Source of the DNA: Pseudooceanicola nanhaiensis DSM 18065
GTDB lineage: Bacteria > Pseudomonadota > Alphaproteobacteria > Rhodobacterales > Rhodobacteraceae
Assembly: GCF_000688295.1 (NCBI RefSeq)
Contig: NZ_JHZF01000011.1
Location: 310,001 to 374,000, forward strand
Reading direction: 5' to 3'
DNA length: 64,000 nucleotides
Shown one piece after another: positions 16,934 to 25,832 of the stretch. Position 1 is the stretch's first letter. Each line of letters begins with the position of its first letter. The notes under the pieces were generated by a model. It was not told the DNA's origin, made no database searches, and was given only the letters and a program-made list of their open reading frames with translations. The position numbers and the translations under genes were made by a program.

Positions 16934-17896
16934 ATGGCCGGACGGAAGGATGACGACCGCGACGTCTCGCCCCGCGATTTCGCGGCGCGGGCGGCCTGGA
17001 TGTCCTTCGTGGGCGGGCTGACGCAGGACCAGATCGCGCAGGAGCTCGGCATCTCGCGCCAGCGCGCGCAGCGGCTGGTGGCGCGGGCCACGGCCGAGGG
17101 GCTGGTGCGGGTGCGCATCGCCCACCCGATCGCCACCTGTCTCGAGCTGGAGCGCGCGCTCAAGGCGCGGTTCGGACTGGACGGCGCCTGGGTCTCGCCC
17201 CGTGCCGGCGGCTCGGCCGATGTGCTGGAGGGGCTCGCGAGCTTCGCCGCGCCGGTGCTGGAGCGCGTCTTCCGCGCCGAGGCACCGCAGACCATCGCGG
17301 TCGGCACCGGGCGGACGCTCCGTGCGGTGATCGAGCATGTCGAGAAGCTCGACGGCGCGCATCACAAGCTGGTCGCGCTCAATGGCAACGTCGCGCCCGA
17401 CGGCTCGGCCACGGCCTACGAGGTCATCGTCCGGCTGGCCGAGAAGATGAACGCGCCGCAATATCCGCTGGCGATCCCGGTCGTGGCGCGGACGCGCGAG
17501 GAATACGCGCTCTATCTCTCGATGCCGCATGTGAAGGCCTCGCGCGAGCTGGCGATCGCGGCCGATGTCGCCTTCGTGGGCCTCGGCCAGATCGCCGACG
17601 ACGCGCCGCTCTATGTCGACGGCTTCATCACCGCCGAGGAACTGGCGAGCCTGCGTGCGGCGGGGGCGGCGGGCGAGATGGCGGGGCATGTCTTCGACGC
17701 GTCCGGGCGCTACCTCGACCACCCCGTGAACGAGCGAATCATGGGGGTGCGTCCGACCGTCTCGCACAACCCGGTCTGCTGCATCGCGGCCGGTCCGACC
17801 AAGCTCACGGCGCTGCGTGGCGCGCTGGCCGGGGGGCTCTTCAACCAGCTCATCACCGACGAGATCACCGCGCAGGCTCTTCTGGACAAGGCCTGA
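16934..17896 (+). CDS. smoC: SorC-family sugar/polyol-responsive transcriptional regulator
   Basis: A 320-residue regulator. A DeoR/SorC-like helix-turn-helix lies at about residues 27-60 (GLTQDQIAQELGISRQRAQRLV). It is followed by the SorC effector-binding domain (VGTGRTLRAVIEH, NGNVAPDGS, VAFVGLGQI), which binds a phosphorylated or free sugar in relatives. It lies directly after the HAD gene and 115 bp before the SmoE gene. Two back-to-back palindromes lie in that gap. The symbol follows its position in the R. sphaeroides polyol cluster and is less certain than the family. Inducer: probably sorbitol, mannitol or a derived phosphate. Confidence 0.85.
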   Translation: MAGRKDDDRDVSPRDFAARAAWMSFVGGLTQDQIAQELGISRQRAQRLVARATAEGLVRVRIAHPIATCLELERALKARFGLDGAWVSPRAGGSADVLEGLASFAAPVLERVFRAEAPQTIAVGTGRTLRAVIEHVEKLDGAHHKLVALNGNVAPDGSATAYEVIVRLAEKMNAPQYPLAIPVVARTREEYALYLSMPHVKASRELAIAADVAFVGLGQIADDAPLYVDGFITAEELASLRAAGAAGEMAGHVFDASGRYLDHPVNERIMGVRPTVSHNPVCCIAAGPTKLTALRGALAGGLFNQLITDEITAQALLDKA

Positions 17897-17960
17897 GCCG
17901 GCGCGACGGCGCCATGCTGCACCCGCAGGACCGGGGGCTTGACTTTGCCGTGAAGTAAAT

Positions 17961-17992
17961 CGAGCATATGCTCGTAAGATGGGCAAATGCCC
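17961..17992. promoter_or_regulatory. Tandem palindromic operators upstream of smoE
   Basis: CGAGCATATGCTCG (17961-17974) is a perfect 14-bp palindrome. Six bases later GGGCA-AA-TGCCC (17981-17992) is a second perfect one. A -35-like TTGACT sits at 17939-17944, so the first dyad covers the expected -10 region. The obvious candidate ligand is the SorC regulator encoded just upstream. Confidence 0.6.
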
Positions 17993-18011
17993 GCGCACGG
18001 GAGGAGACCTG

Positions 18012-19322
18012 ATGACACCGAAATTTCGCGCCCTGATGGGAGCGTGCGCCACCGCCGCACTCGCCACGGCGGCGGGCGCCGAGACGATCACCATCGCCAC
18101 CGTCAACAACGGCGACATGATCCGGATGCAGAAGCTGGCCGACGCCTTCACCGAGGCGAACCCGGACATCGAGCTGGAATGGGTCACGCTGGAAGAGAAC
18201 GTGCTGCGCCAGCGCGTGACGCAGGACGTGGCCACCAGCGGCGGCCAGTTCGACGTGATGACGATCGGCACCTACGAGGTTCCGATCTGGGGCAAGCAGG
18301 GCTGGCTGGTGCCGCTCGACGACCTGCCCGAAAGCTACGACGTGGACGACCTGCTGCCCGCCATCCGCGGCGGCCTGACGGTCGACGGCAGCCTCTATGC
18401 CGTGCCGTTCTACGGCGAGAGCTCGATGGTCATGTACCGCAAGGACCTGATGGAGGAAGCCGGGCTCGAGATGCCCGACGCGCCAAGCTGGGATTTCATC
18501 AAGGAAGCCGCGGCGGCGATGACCGACAAGGAGGCCGAGCAATACGGCATCTGCCTGCGCGGCAAGGCCGGCTGGGGCGAGAACATGGCCTTCCTGTCGG
18601 CGATGGCGAACTCCTACGGCGCGCGCTGGTTCGACGAGGAATGGAATCCGCAGTTCGACGGCGAGGCCTGGAAGGCGGCGCTGACCGATTACCTCGAACT
18701 GATGAACGAATACGGGCCGCCGGGTGCCTCGTCCAACGGGTTCAACGAGAACCTCGCGCTGTTCCAGCAGGGCAAGTGCGGGATGTGGATCGACGCCACC
18801 GTCGCCGCCTCCTTCGTGACCAACCCGACGGATTCCACCGTGGCCGAGGATGTCGGCTTCGCGCTGGCGCCCGACAAGGGGCTGGGCAAGCGGGGCAACT
18901 GGCTCTGGGCCTGGTCGCTGGCGGTGCCCGCGGGGACCGACGCGGAGGCCTCGGCCAAGAAGTTCGTCGAATGGGCGACCTCGAAGGAATATACGGAGCT
19001 CGTGGCCGAGACCGAAGGCTGGGCCAATGTGCCGCCGGGCACGCGGACCTCGCTCTACGAGAACCCGGAATACCAGAAGGTGCCCTTCGCGCAGATGACG
19101 CTCGAGTCGATCAACGCGGCCGACCCGACCAACCCGACGGTCGATCCGGTGCCCTACACCGGCGTCCAGTTCGTCGCGATCCCCGAGTTCCAGGCCATCG
19201 GCACGGCGGTCGGGCAGCAGTTCTCGGCGGCGCTGGCCGGGCAGGTCTCGGCCGAAGAGGCGCTGTCGCGGGCCCAGGCCCTGACCGAGCGCGAGATGAA
19301 GCGCGCCGGCTACATCAAGTGA
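18012..19322 (+). CDS. smoE: Sorbitol/mannitol ABC transporter substrate-binding protein
   Basis: A 436-residue periplasmic polyol-binding protein of the family-1 (MalE-like) solute-binding type. It has a Sec signal peptide (residues 1-23, cleavage near AGA-ET), and then TIATVNNGDMIRMQKLADAF, the usual first strand and helix. ATG 18012 is preceded by GGAGGAGA; a GTG-type start at 17979 would begin inside an operator. It delivers hexitols to the SmoFG-SmoK importer encoded next. A strong hairpin at 19337-19365 follows its stop, which probably lets its mRNA accumulate above that of the membrane genes. Assignment to polyols rests on the full downstream set of dehydrogenases and kinase. Confidence 0.9.
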   Translation: MTPKFRALMGACATAALATAAGAETITIATVNNGDMIRMQKLADAFTEANPDIELEWVTLEENVLRQRVTQDVATSGGQFDVMTIGTYEVPIWGKQGWLVPLDDLPESYDVDDLLPAIRGGLTVDGSLYAVPFYGESSMVMYRKDLMEEAGLEMPDAPSWDFIKEAAAAMTDKEAEQYGICLRGKAGWGENMAFLSAMANSYGARWFDEEWNPQFDGEAWKAALTDYLELMNEYGPPGASSNGFNENLALFQQGKCGMWIDATVAASFVTNPTDSTVAEDVGFALAPDKGLGKRGNWLWAWSLAVPAGTDAEASAKKFVEWATSKEYTELVAETEGWANVPPGTRTSLYENPEYQKVPFAQMTLESINAADPTNPTVDPVPYTGVQFVAIPEFQAIGTAVGQQFSAALAGQVSAEEALSRAQALTEREMKRAGYIK

Positions 19323-19336
19323 GCTGACGCGCCTTC

Positions 19337-19365
19337 CCCGGGGCCGCCCCTCCTGCGGCCCCGGG
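19337..19365 (+). promoter_or_regulatory. Intra-operon GC hairpin after smoE
   Basis: A perfect 11-bp stem (CCCGGGGCCGC with its complement) with a 7-base loop lies 14 bases after the smoE stop. Only a weak pyrimidine stretch (TCTTCCTCC) follows. It is likely a partial terminator or 3'-end stabiliser that sets binding-protein excess over permeases. Confidence 0.65.
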
Positions 19366-19441
19366 TCTTCCTCCGGCACGGCGCGCTCCGACTTCCCTTG
19401 CGGGGAGCCCGTGCCGGACCCTTTCTCGAGGCCCGCTTCCC

Positions 19442-20314
19442 ATGTCCACGAAGGCATCCCGATCCGCGGCACGCGCGATGATCTCTCCCTCGGTGCTCCT
19501 CCTGCTGTGCTGGATGGTGGTGCCGCTGGCGATGACGGTCTGGTTCTCGCTCCTGCGCTACAACCTGCTGATGCCCGGGGCGCATCCCTTCGTCGGGCTC
19601 GAGAACTACCAGTATTTCGTATCGGATCCCGCATTCACCGATGCCATCGTGAACACCCTGCTGCTGGTTGGCGGCGTGCTGCTGATCACCGTGGTTGGAG
19701 GGGTCCTCCTCGCCCTGCTCCTGGATCTGCCGATCTGGGGGCAGGGCATCGTCCGCATCATGGTGATCGCGCCGTTCTTCGTCATGCCCACCGTTTCGGC
19801 GCTGGTGTGGAAGAACATGTTCTTCGATCCGGTGAACGGGCTGTTCGGGCATCTGGCCAAGACCATCGGGGTGCAGCCCTACGATTTCCTCGCGCAGGCG
19901 CCGCTGGCCTCGATCATCGGGATCGTGAGCTGGCAATGGCTGCCCTTCGCGACGCTGATCCTGCTGACCGCGCTGCAATCGCTCGACAGCGAGCAGCTCG
20001 AGGCCGCGGAGATGGACGGGGCGGGGGCGTTCGCGCGCTTCTACCACATCGTGGTGCCGCATCTCGCGCGGGCGGTGACGGTGGTGATCCTGATCCAGAC
20101 GATCTTCCTTCTGTCGGTCTTCGCCGAGATCTTCGTGACCACCAACGGTGGCCCGGGGACGGCGTCGACCAACCTCACCTACCTCATCTACAAGGAGAGC
20201 CTGCTGAGCTTCGACGTGGGCACCGGCAGCGCGGGCGGCGTGATCGCCATCATCCTCGCCAATATCGTGGCGATCTTCCTGATGCGGATGATCGGGAGGA
20301 ACCTCGATGCGTGA
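19442..20314 (+). CDS. smoF: Polyol ABC transporter permease SmoF
   Basis: A 290-residue inner-membrane permease of the MalF/UgpA class with about six helices (first around residues 14-36). The EAA loop, EAAEMDGAGAFARFYHIVVP, contacts the SmoK ATPase. With SmoG it forms the translocation channel for hexitols. ATG 19442 follows a 119-bp gap containing the hairpin. The next gene lies 135 bp downstream across a repeat element, an unusually large break inside an operon whose other joints are 3-11 bp or overlapping. Confidence 0.92.
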   Translation: MSTKASRSAARAMISPSVLLLLCWMVVPLAMTVWFSLLRYNLLMPGAHPFVGLENYQYFVSDPAFTDAIVNTLLLVGGVLLITVVGGVLLALLLDLPIWGQGIVRIMVIAPFFVMPTVSALVWKNMFFDPVNGLFGHLAKTIGVQPYDFLAQAPLASIIGIVSWQWLPFATLILLTALQSLDSEQLEAAEMDGAGAFARFYHIVVPHLARAVTVVILIQTIFLLSVFAEIFVTTNGGPGTASTNLTYLIYKESLLSFDVGTGSAGGVIAIILANIVAIFLMRMIGRNLDA

Positions 20315-20333
20315 CGCTGGCGGAACCGTCGTG

Positions 20334-20387
20334 ACGCGCCGCGGGGCGGCGCGTGCCTCCGGCGGGAGTATTTCCGGAAAGATGAAG
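20334..20387 (+). repeat. Intergenic hairpin-plus-box element, copy 1
   Basis: A perfect 9-bp stem with a 3-base loop (ACGCGCCGC-GGG-GCGGCGCGT, 20334-20354) is followed without gap by a 33-base box beginning GCCTCCGGCGGGAG (20355-20387). The box matches a second copy at 62349-62381 at 30 of 33 positions. The hairpin arm GCGGCGCGT is repeated once more at 20394-20402, so alternative pairing is possible. It sits between smoF and smoG. I recall similar boxes recurring between genes in Rhodobacteraceae; their role is unknown to me. Confidence 0.7.
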
Positions 20388-20449
20388 CGGGGCGCGGCGC
20401 GTCCCATCCAGGGCCGTGCCGGCGGACCCGGTGCAGGGAGGGCGGTCTG

Positions 20450-21280
20450 ATGGCCCGTGCGGTGACCCCGCGCCGGAAGGCGTTCAACACTCTGGCGGCG
20501 TGGATCGTGGGGGTGCTCGTCTTCTTCCCGATCCTCTGGATCGTGATCCTGTCGTTCAAGACGGAAGGCGACGCGATCAAGACGCCGCTCGCGGTGCTCT
20601 CCGCCCCCTGGACGATGGAGAGCTATGCGGTGGTGCAGGAGCGTTCGGACTACTTCCGGCACTTCTGGAACTCGGTGGTGATCTCGCTGGGCTCCACGGT
20701 CATCGGGCTGGTGATCGCGGTCCCCTCCGCCTGGGCCATGGCCTTCGTGCCGGGCAGGCGAACGAAGGACGTGCTGATGTGGATGCTGTCGACCAAGATG
20801 CTGCCGCCCGTGGGGGTGCTGCTGCCGATCTACCTGATCTGCCAGTCCCTCGGCCTGCTCGACACGAAGATCGCGCTGGTCGTCATCCTGATGCTGATCA
20901 ACCTGCCGATCATGATCTGGATGCTCTACACCTATTTCAAGGAGATCCCCCGCGACATCCTCGAAGCCGCCCGCATGGACGGGGCGTCGCTGAAGGAGGA
21001 GGTGCTCTATGTCCTCTTGCCGATGGCCGTGCCCGGCATCGCCTCGACGCTGCTTCTCAACATCATCCTCGCCTGGAACGAGAGCTTCTGGACGCTGAAC
21101 CTGACGGCCGCCAAGGCCGCGCCGCTCACCGCCTTCATCGCGAGCTATTCCAGCCCCGAGGGGCTCTTCTACGCCAAGCTCTCGGCGGCCAGCACGATGG
21201 CGATCGCCCCGATCCTCATCATGGGCTGGTTCAGCCAGAAACAGCTCGTCCGCGGGCTCACCTTCGGCGCCGTGAAATAA
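20450..21280 (+). CDS. smoG: Polyol ABC transporter permease SmoG
   Basis: A 276-residue inner-membrane permease of the MalG class. Its first helix is near residues 15-35 ([20 protein letters not shown]). The EAA loop reads [20 protein letters not shown]. It pairs with SmoF to move hexitols. The ATPase gene follows after 10 bp. The 5' gap holds the hairpin-plus-box repeat. Confidence 0.92.
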   Translation: MARAVTPRRKAFNTLAAWIVGVLVFFPILWIVILSFKTEGDAIKTPLAVLSAPWTMESYAVVQERSDYFRHFWNSVVISLGSTVIGLVIAVPSAWAMAFVPGRRTKDVLMWMLSTKMLPPVGVLLPIYLICQSLGLLDTKIALVVILMLINLPIMIWMLYTYFKEIPRDILEAARMDGASLKEEVLYVLLPMAVPGIASTLLLNIILAWNESFWTLNLTAAKAAPLTAFIASYSSPEGLFYAKLSAASTMAIAPILIMGWFSQKQLVRGLTFGAVK

Positions 21281-21290
21281 GGACAGGACC

Positions 21291-22295
21291 ATGGGACGCA
21301 TCACGCTCGACAAGGTGTCGAAGAGCTTCGGCGAGGTGGAGGTCATCCCGCCGCTGGACCTGACCATCGACGACGGGGAATTCGTCGTCTTCGTCGGTCC
21401 CTCGGGCTGCGGGAAATCCACGCTGCTCAGGCTGATCGCGGGGCTCGAGGACGTCTCGGGCGGCGAGATCCGGATCGACCGGGAGCCCGCGACGCATCTG
21501 CCGCCCGCCAAACGGCGCCTCGCGATGGTGTTCCAGTCCTACGCGCTCTACCCGCACATGACGGTGCGCAAGAACATCGCCTTTCCGCTCAGGATGGCGG
21601 GGCTCGACAAGGCCGAGCAGGACCGCAAGGTCGAGGAGGCGGCGCGGGTCCTGAACCTGACCGACTACCTCGACCGGCGGCCCGGGCAGCTTTCGGGCGG
21701 GCAGCGGCAGCGGGTGGCGATCGGGCGGTCGATCGTGCGCGAGCCCTCGGCCTTCCTGTTTGACGAACCGCTCTCGAACCTCGACGCGGCGCTCCGGGTG
21801 GGGATGCGGCTGGAGATCTCCGAACTGCACGCGCGGCTCAAGACCACGATGATCTACGTCACCCACGACCAGGTCGAGGCGATGACCATGGCCGACAAGA
21901 TCGTCGTGCTCCAGGCCGGGCGGATCGAACAAGTGGGATCGCCGCTGGAGCTCTACCGGACGCCGAAGAACGTCTTCGTGGCGGGCTTCATCGGCAGTCC
22001 GAAGATGAACCTCTTCTCGGGCCCCGAGGCCGCGAAGCACGACGCCCATACCATCGGGATCCGGCCCGAACATATCGCGGCCTCGACCACGGAAGGGACC
22101 TGGCAGGGCCGGGTCGTCGTGTCGGAGCACCTCGGCTCGGACACTTTCCTGCATGTGCATGACACGGGACTTGCCGAGGTGATGACGGTCCGGGTGGATG
22201 GCGAGTTCGACGTGCGGCACGGGGACAGTGTCTTCCTCACCCCCGAGCCGGACAAGATCCACCGCTTCGACGCCGCGGGGCTGCGGATCGCATGA
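21291..22295 (+). CDS. smoK: Polyol ABC transporter ATPase SmoK
   Basis: A 334-residue MalK/UgpC-type ATPase. Walker A is GPSGCGKST (residues 36-44), the Q-loop is [12 protein letters not shown], the signature is [13 protein letters not shown], Walker B is [11 protein letters not shown] and the switch His is in [12 protein letters not shown]-terminal OB-fold (TOBE) domain runs from about residue 235 (IGIRPEH). It is somewhat shorter than E. coli MalK (371 residues). It powers SmoFG. It overlaps the sorbitol dehydrogenase gene by 4 bp (ATGA-type). Confidence 0.93.
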   Translation: MGRITLDKVSKSFGEVEVIPPLDLTIDDGEFVVFVGPSGCGKSTLLRLIAGLEDVSGGEIRIDREPATHLPPAKRRLAMVFQSYALYPHMTVRKNIAFPLRMAGLDKAEQDRKVEEAARVLNLTDYLDRRPGQLSGGQRQRVAIGRSIVREPSAFLFDEPLSNLDAALRVGMRLEISELHARLKTTMIYVTHDQVEAMTMADKIVVLQAGRIEQVGSPLELYRTPKNVFVAGFIGSPKMNLFSGPEAAKHDAHTIGIRPEHIAASTTEGTWQGRVVVSEHLGSDTFLHVHDTGLAEVMTVRVDGEFDVRHGDSVFLTPEPDKIHRFDAAGLRIA

Positions 22296-23065
22296 AACGG
22301 CTCCAGGGAAGACGCGCCCTGATCACCGGCGCGGCCCGGGGGATCGGCGAGGCCTTCGCCCGCGCCTACCTCGCCGAGGGCGCGCAGGTGGCGGTGGCCG
22401 ACATCGACCTCGGCCGGGCCGAGGCGGCCGCCGTGGACATGGGCGAGGGCGCCATCGCGATCGGCATGGACGTGAGCCGGCAGGAGAGCATCGAGGCGGG
22501 CGTCGCCGAGGCCGCGGCCCGGATGGGCGGCATCGACATCCTCGTGAACAACGCGGCGCTCTTCACCGCGGCGCCGCTGGCCGAGATCGAGCGCGCCGAT
22601 TACGACCGCGTCTTCGCGGTGAACGTGGCGGGCGTGCTCTTCACCATGCAGGCCGTCGCGCGCCACATGATCGAGACCGGCACGCAGGGCGCGATCATCA
22701 ACATGGCAAGCCAGGCCGGTCGCCGCGGCGAGCCGCTGGTCGCGGTCTACTGCGCCTCGAAGGCCGCGGTGATCAGCCTCACGCAATCGGCCGGGCTGAA
22801 CCTCATCCGCCACGGGATCAACGTGAACGCCATCGCGCCGGGGGTGGTCGACGGCGCGCACTGGGACGGGGTCGATGCGCTCTTTGCCAGATACGAGGGC
22901 AAGGCGCCCGGCCAGAAGAAGGCCGAGGTGGGCGCGGCGGTGCCCTACGGGCGGATGGGCACGGCGGCCGACCTGACGGGCATGGCGGTGTTCCTCGCCT
23001 CGGACGAGGCCCGGTACATCGTCGCCCAGACCTACAACGTCGACGGCGGGAACTGGATGAGCTGA
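22292..23065 (+). CDS. smoS: Sorbitol (L-iditol-type) dehydrogenase, SDR family
   Basis: A 257-residue classical SDR closely resembling R. sphaeroides SmoS in length and context. It has TGAARGIG as the cofactor loop, VADID giving NAD preference, NNAAL, a catalytic Ser block NMASQAG, YxxxK as YCASK, and a C-terminal NVDGGNWMS. Known activity: D-sorbitol to D-fructose (also galactitol to tagatose) with NAD. It is cytoplasmic and acts right after SmoEFGK uptake. The next gene starts 2 bp after its stop. Confidence 0.92.
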   Translation: MKRLQGRRALITGAARGIGEAFARAYLAEGAQVAVADIDLGRAEAAAVDMGEGAIAIGMDVSRQESIEAGVAEAAARMGGIDILVNNAALFTAAPLAEIERADYDRVFAVNVAGVLFTMQAVARHMIETGTQGAIINMASQAGRRGEPLVAVYCASKAAVISLTQSAGLNLIRHGINVNAIAPGVVDGAHWDGVDALFARYEGKAPGQKKAEVGAAVPYGRMGTAADLTGMAVFLASDEARYIVAQTYNVDGGNWMS

Positions 23066-23067
23066 GG

Positions 23068-24534
23068 ATGAAGCTTTCGGACGCAAACCTCTCGAACCTG
23101 CCGGGCCGGGTGGCGGCCCCGGTCTATGACCGCGCCGCGCTGCGCCCCGGCATCGTCCACATCGGCCTGGGCAATTTCCACCGCGCGCACCAGGCGTGGT
23201 ATCTCCACCGGCTGATGCAGGCGGGCACGGCGCAGGACTGGGCCATCGTCGGGGCCGGGGTCCGGCCCTACGACGCCGGCCTGCGCGCGAAGCTGATGGC
23301 GCAGGACTGCCTGACCACGCTGATCGAGCTCGACCCCTCGGGCAAGTCCGCCGAGGTGGTGGGCGCGATGATCGACTACGTCCCGGTCGAGGAGGGCCAC
23401 GGCCCGCTCATCGCCCGGATGGCCGATCCCGCGATCCGCATCGTCTCGCTCACCGTGACGGAGGGCGGGTATTACATCGACGCGGCCACCAAGGGGTTCG
23501 CGGCGGACCATCCGGACATGGTCCATGACGCGGCCCATCCCGACACGCCGCGCACGGCCTTCGGCGCGATGATCGCGGCGCTGAAGCGGCGGCGCGCGAG
23601 CGGGGCGGGGCCCTTCACCTGCCAGAGCTGCGACAACCTGCAGGGCAACGGCGGGGTCCTGCGGCAGACCCTGGTATCGCTCGCGCGGCTCTCGGACCCG
23701 GGTCTCGCGGACTGGATCGAAGCCGAATGCAGCTTTCCCAATTCCATGGTCGATTGCATCGTGCCCGCCACGGGGCCGAACGAGCTGGCCCTGGTGCGCG
23801 AGTTCGGGATCGAGGACACGGCCCCGGTCACCCACGAGAATTTCCGCCAATGGGTGATCGAGGACGATTTCTGCGCCGGCCGCCCCGACTGGGACCGGGC
23901 GGGGGCGACCTTCTCGGACCGGGTGCACGATTTCGAGACGATGAAGATCCGCATCCTGAACGGCGGCCACCAGGTGATCGCCGACCCGGGAGAGGTCATG
24001 TCCGTCGCCACCATCGCCGCGGCGATGGCGCATCCGCTGATCCACGGGCTCTTCCGCAAGGTCGAGAGCGAAGAGATCGTGCCCCATGTGGCGCCGGTGC
24101 CGGGCTACAGCGCCGCGGCGTATCTCGACCTGATCGACACGCGCTTCGCCAATCCCGAGATCGCCGACACCACCCGGCGCGTCGCCTTCGACGGGTCCAG
24201 CCGCCACCCGGGCTTCATCGTGCCCTCGATCCGCGACGGGCTGGCGAAGGGCGCGCCGGTGGAGGGGCTGGCGCTCGTCTCCGCGACCTGGGCGCGCTAC
24301 TGCCTCGGCATCCGCGAGGACGGCTCGACGGTGGAGCCCAACGACCCGCATTGGGAGATGCTGACCGGCGTCGCGGCCGCGGCCAAGGAACGCCCCGAGG
24401 CCTGGCTCGGGATGCGCCAGTTCTACGGCGACCTCGGGGAGCAGGCGGCCTTCGCGAAACCCTTCGCCAAGTGGCTTCGCATGATCTATGCCGACGGCAT
24501 GGAACAGACCCTGCACGCCTACCTGAACGGCTGA
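23068..24534 (+). CDS. mtlK: Mannitol 2-dehydrogenase
   Basis: A 488-residue polyol-specific long-chain dehydrogenase (PSLDR family), NAD-dependent, oxidising D-mannitol to D-fructose; relatives also take D-arabitol and sorbitol. HIGLGNFHRAHQAWY is the N-terminal Rossmann/mannitol-dehydrogenase hallmark. The catalytic lysine segment in this family is KxxxLNGGHQ, seen here as MKIRILNGGHQ. Size matches the family (about 490). ATG 23068 follows the SmoS stop directly, with GAGG overlapping. With SmoS it funnels both hexitols to fructose for the kinase encoded next. Confidence 0.94.
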   Translation: MKLSDANLSNLPGRVAAPVYDRAALRPGIVHIGLGNFHRAHQAWYLHRLMQAGTAQDWAIVGAGVRPYDAGLRAKLMAQDCLTTLIELDPSGKSAEVVGAMIDYVPVEEGHGPLIARMADPAIRIVSLTVTEGGYYIDAATKGFAADHPDMVHDAAHPDTPRTAFGAMIAALKRRRASGAGPFTCQSCDNLQGNGGVLRQTLVSLARLSDPGLADWIEAECSFPNSMVDCIVPATGPNELALVREFGIEDTAPVTHENFRQWVIEDDFCAGRPDWDRAGATFSDRVHDFETMKIRILNGGHQVIADPGEVMSVATIAAAMAHPLIHGLFRKVESEEIVPHVAPVPGYSAAAYLDLIDTRFANPEIADTTRRVAFDGSSRHPGFIVPSIRDGLAKGAPVEGLALVSATWARYCLGIREDGSTVEPNDPHWEMLTGVAAAAKERPEAWLGMRQFYGDLGEQAAFAKPFAKWLRMIYADGMEQTLHAYLNG

Positions 24535-24537
24535 GCC

Positions 24538-25464
24538 ATGAGCCAAGGGCGCATCCTCTGCTGCGGCGAGGCCCTGATCGACATGATCCCGGGCGGGGGC
24601 GGTTATGTCCCGCACACCGGCGGGGCGGTCTTCAACACCGCCATCGCCCTCGGACGGCTGGGCGCGCGGGCCGGGATGCTGACCGGGCTGTCGCGGGACA
24701 TGTTCGGCGCGATGCTCGAGGCGGAGCTTGCCGCCTCGGGCGTCGAGACGGAGCTCGTGATCCGTTCGGACCGGCTGACCACGCTGGCCTTCGTGCAGCT
24801 GACCGAAGGCAAGGCGCGCTACACCTTCTATGACGAGAACTCCGCCGGGCGGATGATCTCGGCCGACGACCTGCCCGAGCTGCCGGAGGACGTCGGCACG
24901 CTTTTCTTCGGCGGCATCAGCCTCGTCGTCGAACCGGGGGCCGAGGCCTATGCCGCGCTCCTCTCGCGCGAGGCGGCGCGGCGGGTGGTGATGATCGACC
25001 CGAACATCCGGCCGGGCTTCGTGACCGACGAGGCGCGGTATCGCGCGCGGCTCGGCGCGATGATCGGGCAGGCGGACCTCATGAAGGTCTCGGACGAGGA
25101 CCTCGACTGGCTGGTGCCCGGGGCGGCGACGGTGGCCGAGAAGCTCCGGTCGCTGCCGGGGCCGCACGTAACCGTGGTGACGGAAGGCGCGGCAGGGGCG
25201 ACGGCCTATCTCTCCGGGGGTGGGGCGGTCTCCGTCGCGGCCCGCGCGGTCGAGGTGGCCGACACGGTCGGGGCCGGGGACAGCTTCAACGCCGGGTTCC
25301 TGGCCGCGCTGGACGCCCGGGGGCTGCTGAGCAAGCCGGGGATCGCCGGGATCGGCCCGGAGGCGGTAGAGGCGGCACTTGCCCAGGCCAACGCCGTCGC
25401 CGCGATCACCGTCTCGCGGGACGGGGCCAACCCGCCATGGGCGGCAGAGCTCGCCTCGGCCTGA
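24538..25464 (+). CDS. mtlZ: Fructokinase, PfkB/ribokinase family
   Basis: A 308-residue sugar kinase. The N-terminal segment CCGEALIDMIPGGG and the glycine pair HTGGAVFNTA are typical of PfkB fructokinases. The C-terminal signature DTVGAGDSFNAGFLAAL contains the catalytic Asp and the anion hole. Expected reaction: fructose + ATP to fructose-6-phosphate, completing hexitol entry into central metabolism. It starts 3 bp after mtlK. No downstream terminator is obvious; the DksA-like gene converges 39 bp away. Confidence 0.9.
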   Translation: MSQGRILCCGEALIDMIPGGGGYVPHTGGAVFNTAIALGRLGARAGMLTGLSRDMFGAMLEAELAASGVETELVIRSDRLTTLAFVQLTEGKARYTFYDENSAGRMISADDLPELPEDVGTLFFGGISLVVEPGAEAYAALLSREAARRVVMIDPNIRPGFVTDEARYRARLGAMIGQADLMKVSDEDLDWLVPGAATVAEKLRSLPGPHVTVVTEGAAGATAYLSGGGAVSVAARAVEVADTVGAGDSFNAGFLAALDARGLLSKPGIAGIGPEAVEAALAQANAVAAITVSRDGANPPWAAELASA

Positions 25465-25503
25465 TGCGCAGCGCGCGGCAGGCCGGGCCCGTGCCGTCGC
25501 GCC

Positions 25504-25773
25504 CTACTTCAGCTGGCTGTCCTTCGATCCGCGCCGGTTGAACCCCGCGCGGGAGACCGGGCGGCCGTCGCGTTCCTGCTGGCAGTCGATGCAGAGCTTC
25601 ACGCCCGGGATCGCCGTGCGGCGCGCCTCGGGGATCTCCTCCTCGCATTCCGCGCAATGGGTCCGGCTCTCGCCCATGGGGCTGCGGCGCGCCTTCATGC
25701 GCTCGAGCTCCTCGGCGATGGATGCCTCGATCTGTTCGCTCACCGCGCCATCGCGGGACCAGCCTCCGGCCAT
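25504..25773 (-). CDS. DksA/TraR-type zinc-finger protein
   Basis: An 89-residue small protein with a four-cysteine zinc finger typical of the DksA/TraR family (CAEC...CIDC, residues about 49-70). A short N-terminal helical part precedes it (IEASIAEELERMKARR). It lacks the long coiled coil of full-length DksA, so it resembles TraR/YbiI-type short members that may bind the RNA polymerase secondary channel. The start at 25773 (MAGGWSRDG) is preferred over 25800. It follows opgC on the same strand by 59 bp and could be co-transcribed with the glucan operon. Confidence 0.85.
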   Translation of the reverse strand: MAGGWSRDGAVSEQIEASIAEELERMKARRSPMGESRTHCAECEEEIPEARRTAIPGVKLCIDCQQERDGRPVSRAGFNRRGSKDSQLK

Positions 25774-25832
25774 GTCGGGTTCCTCCGTTGCGGGATACAC
25801 AACTTAGGGTGCCGCACCCCTTCCGTCAAAGG

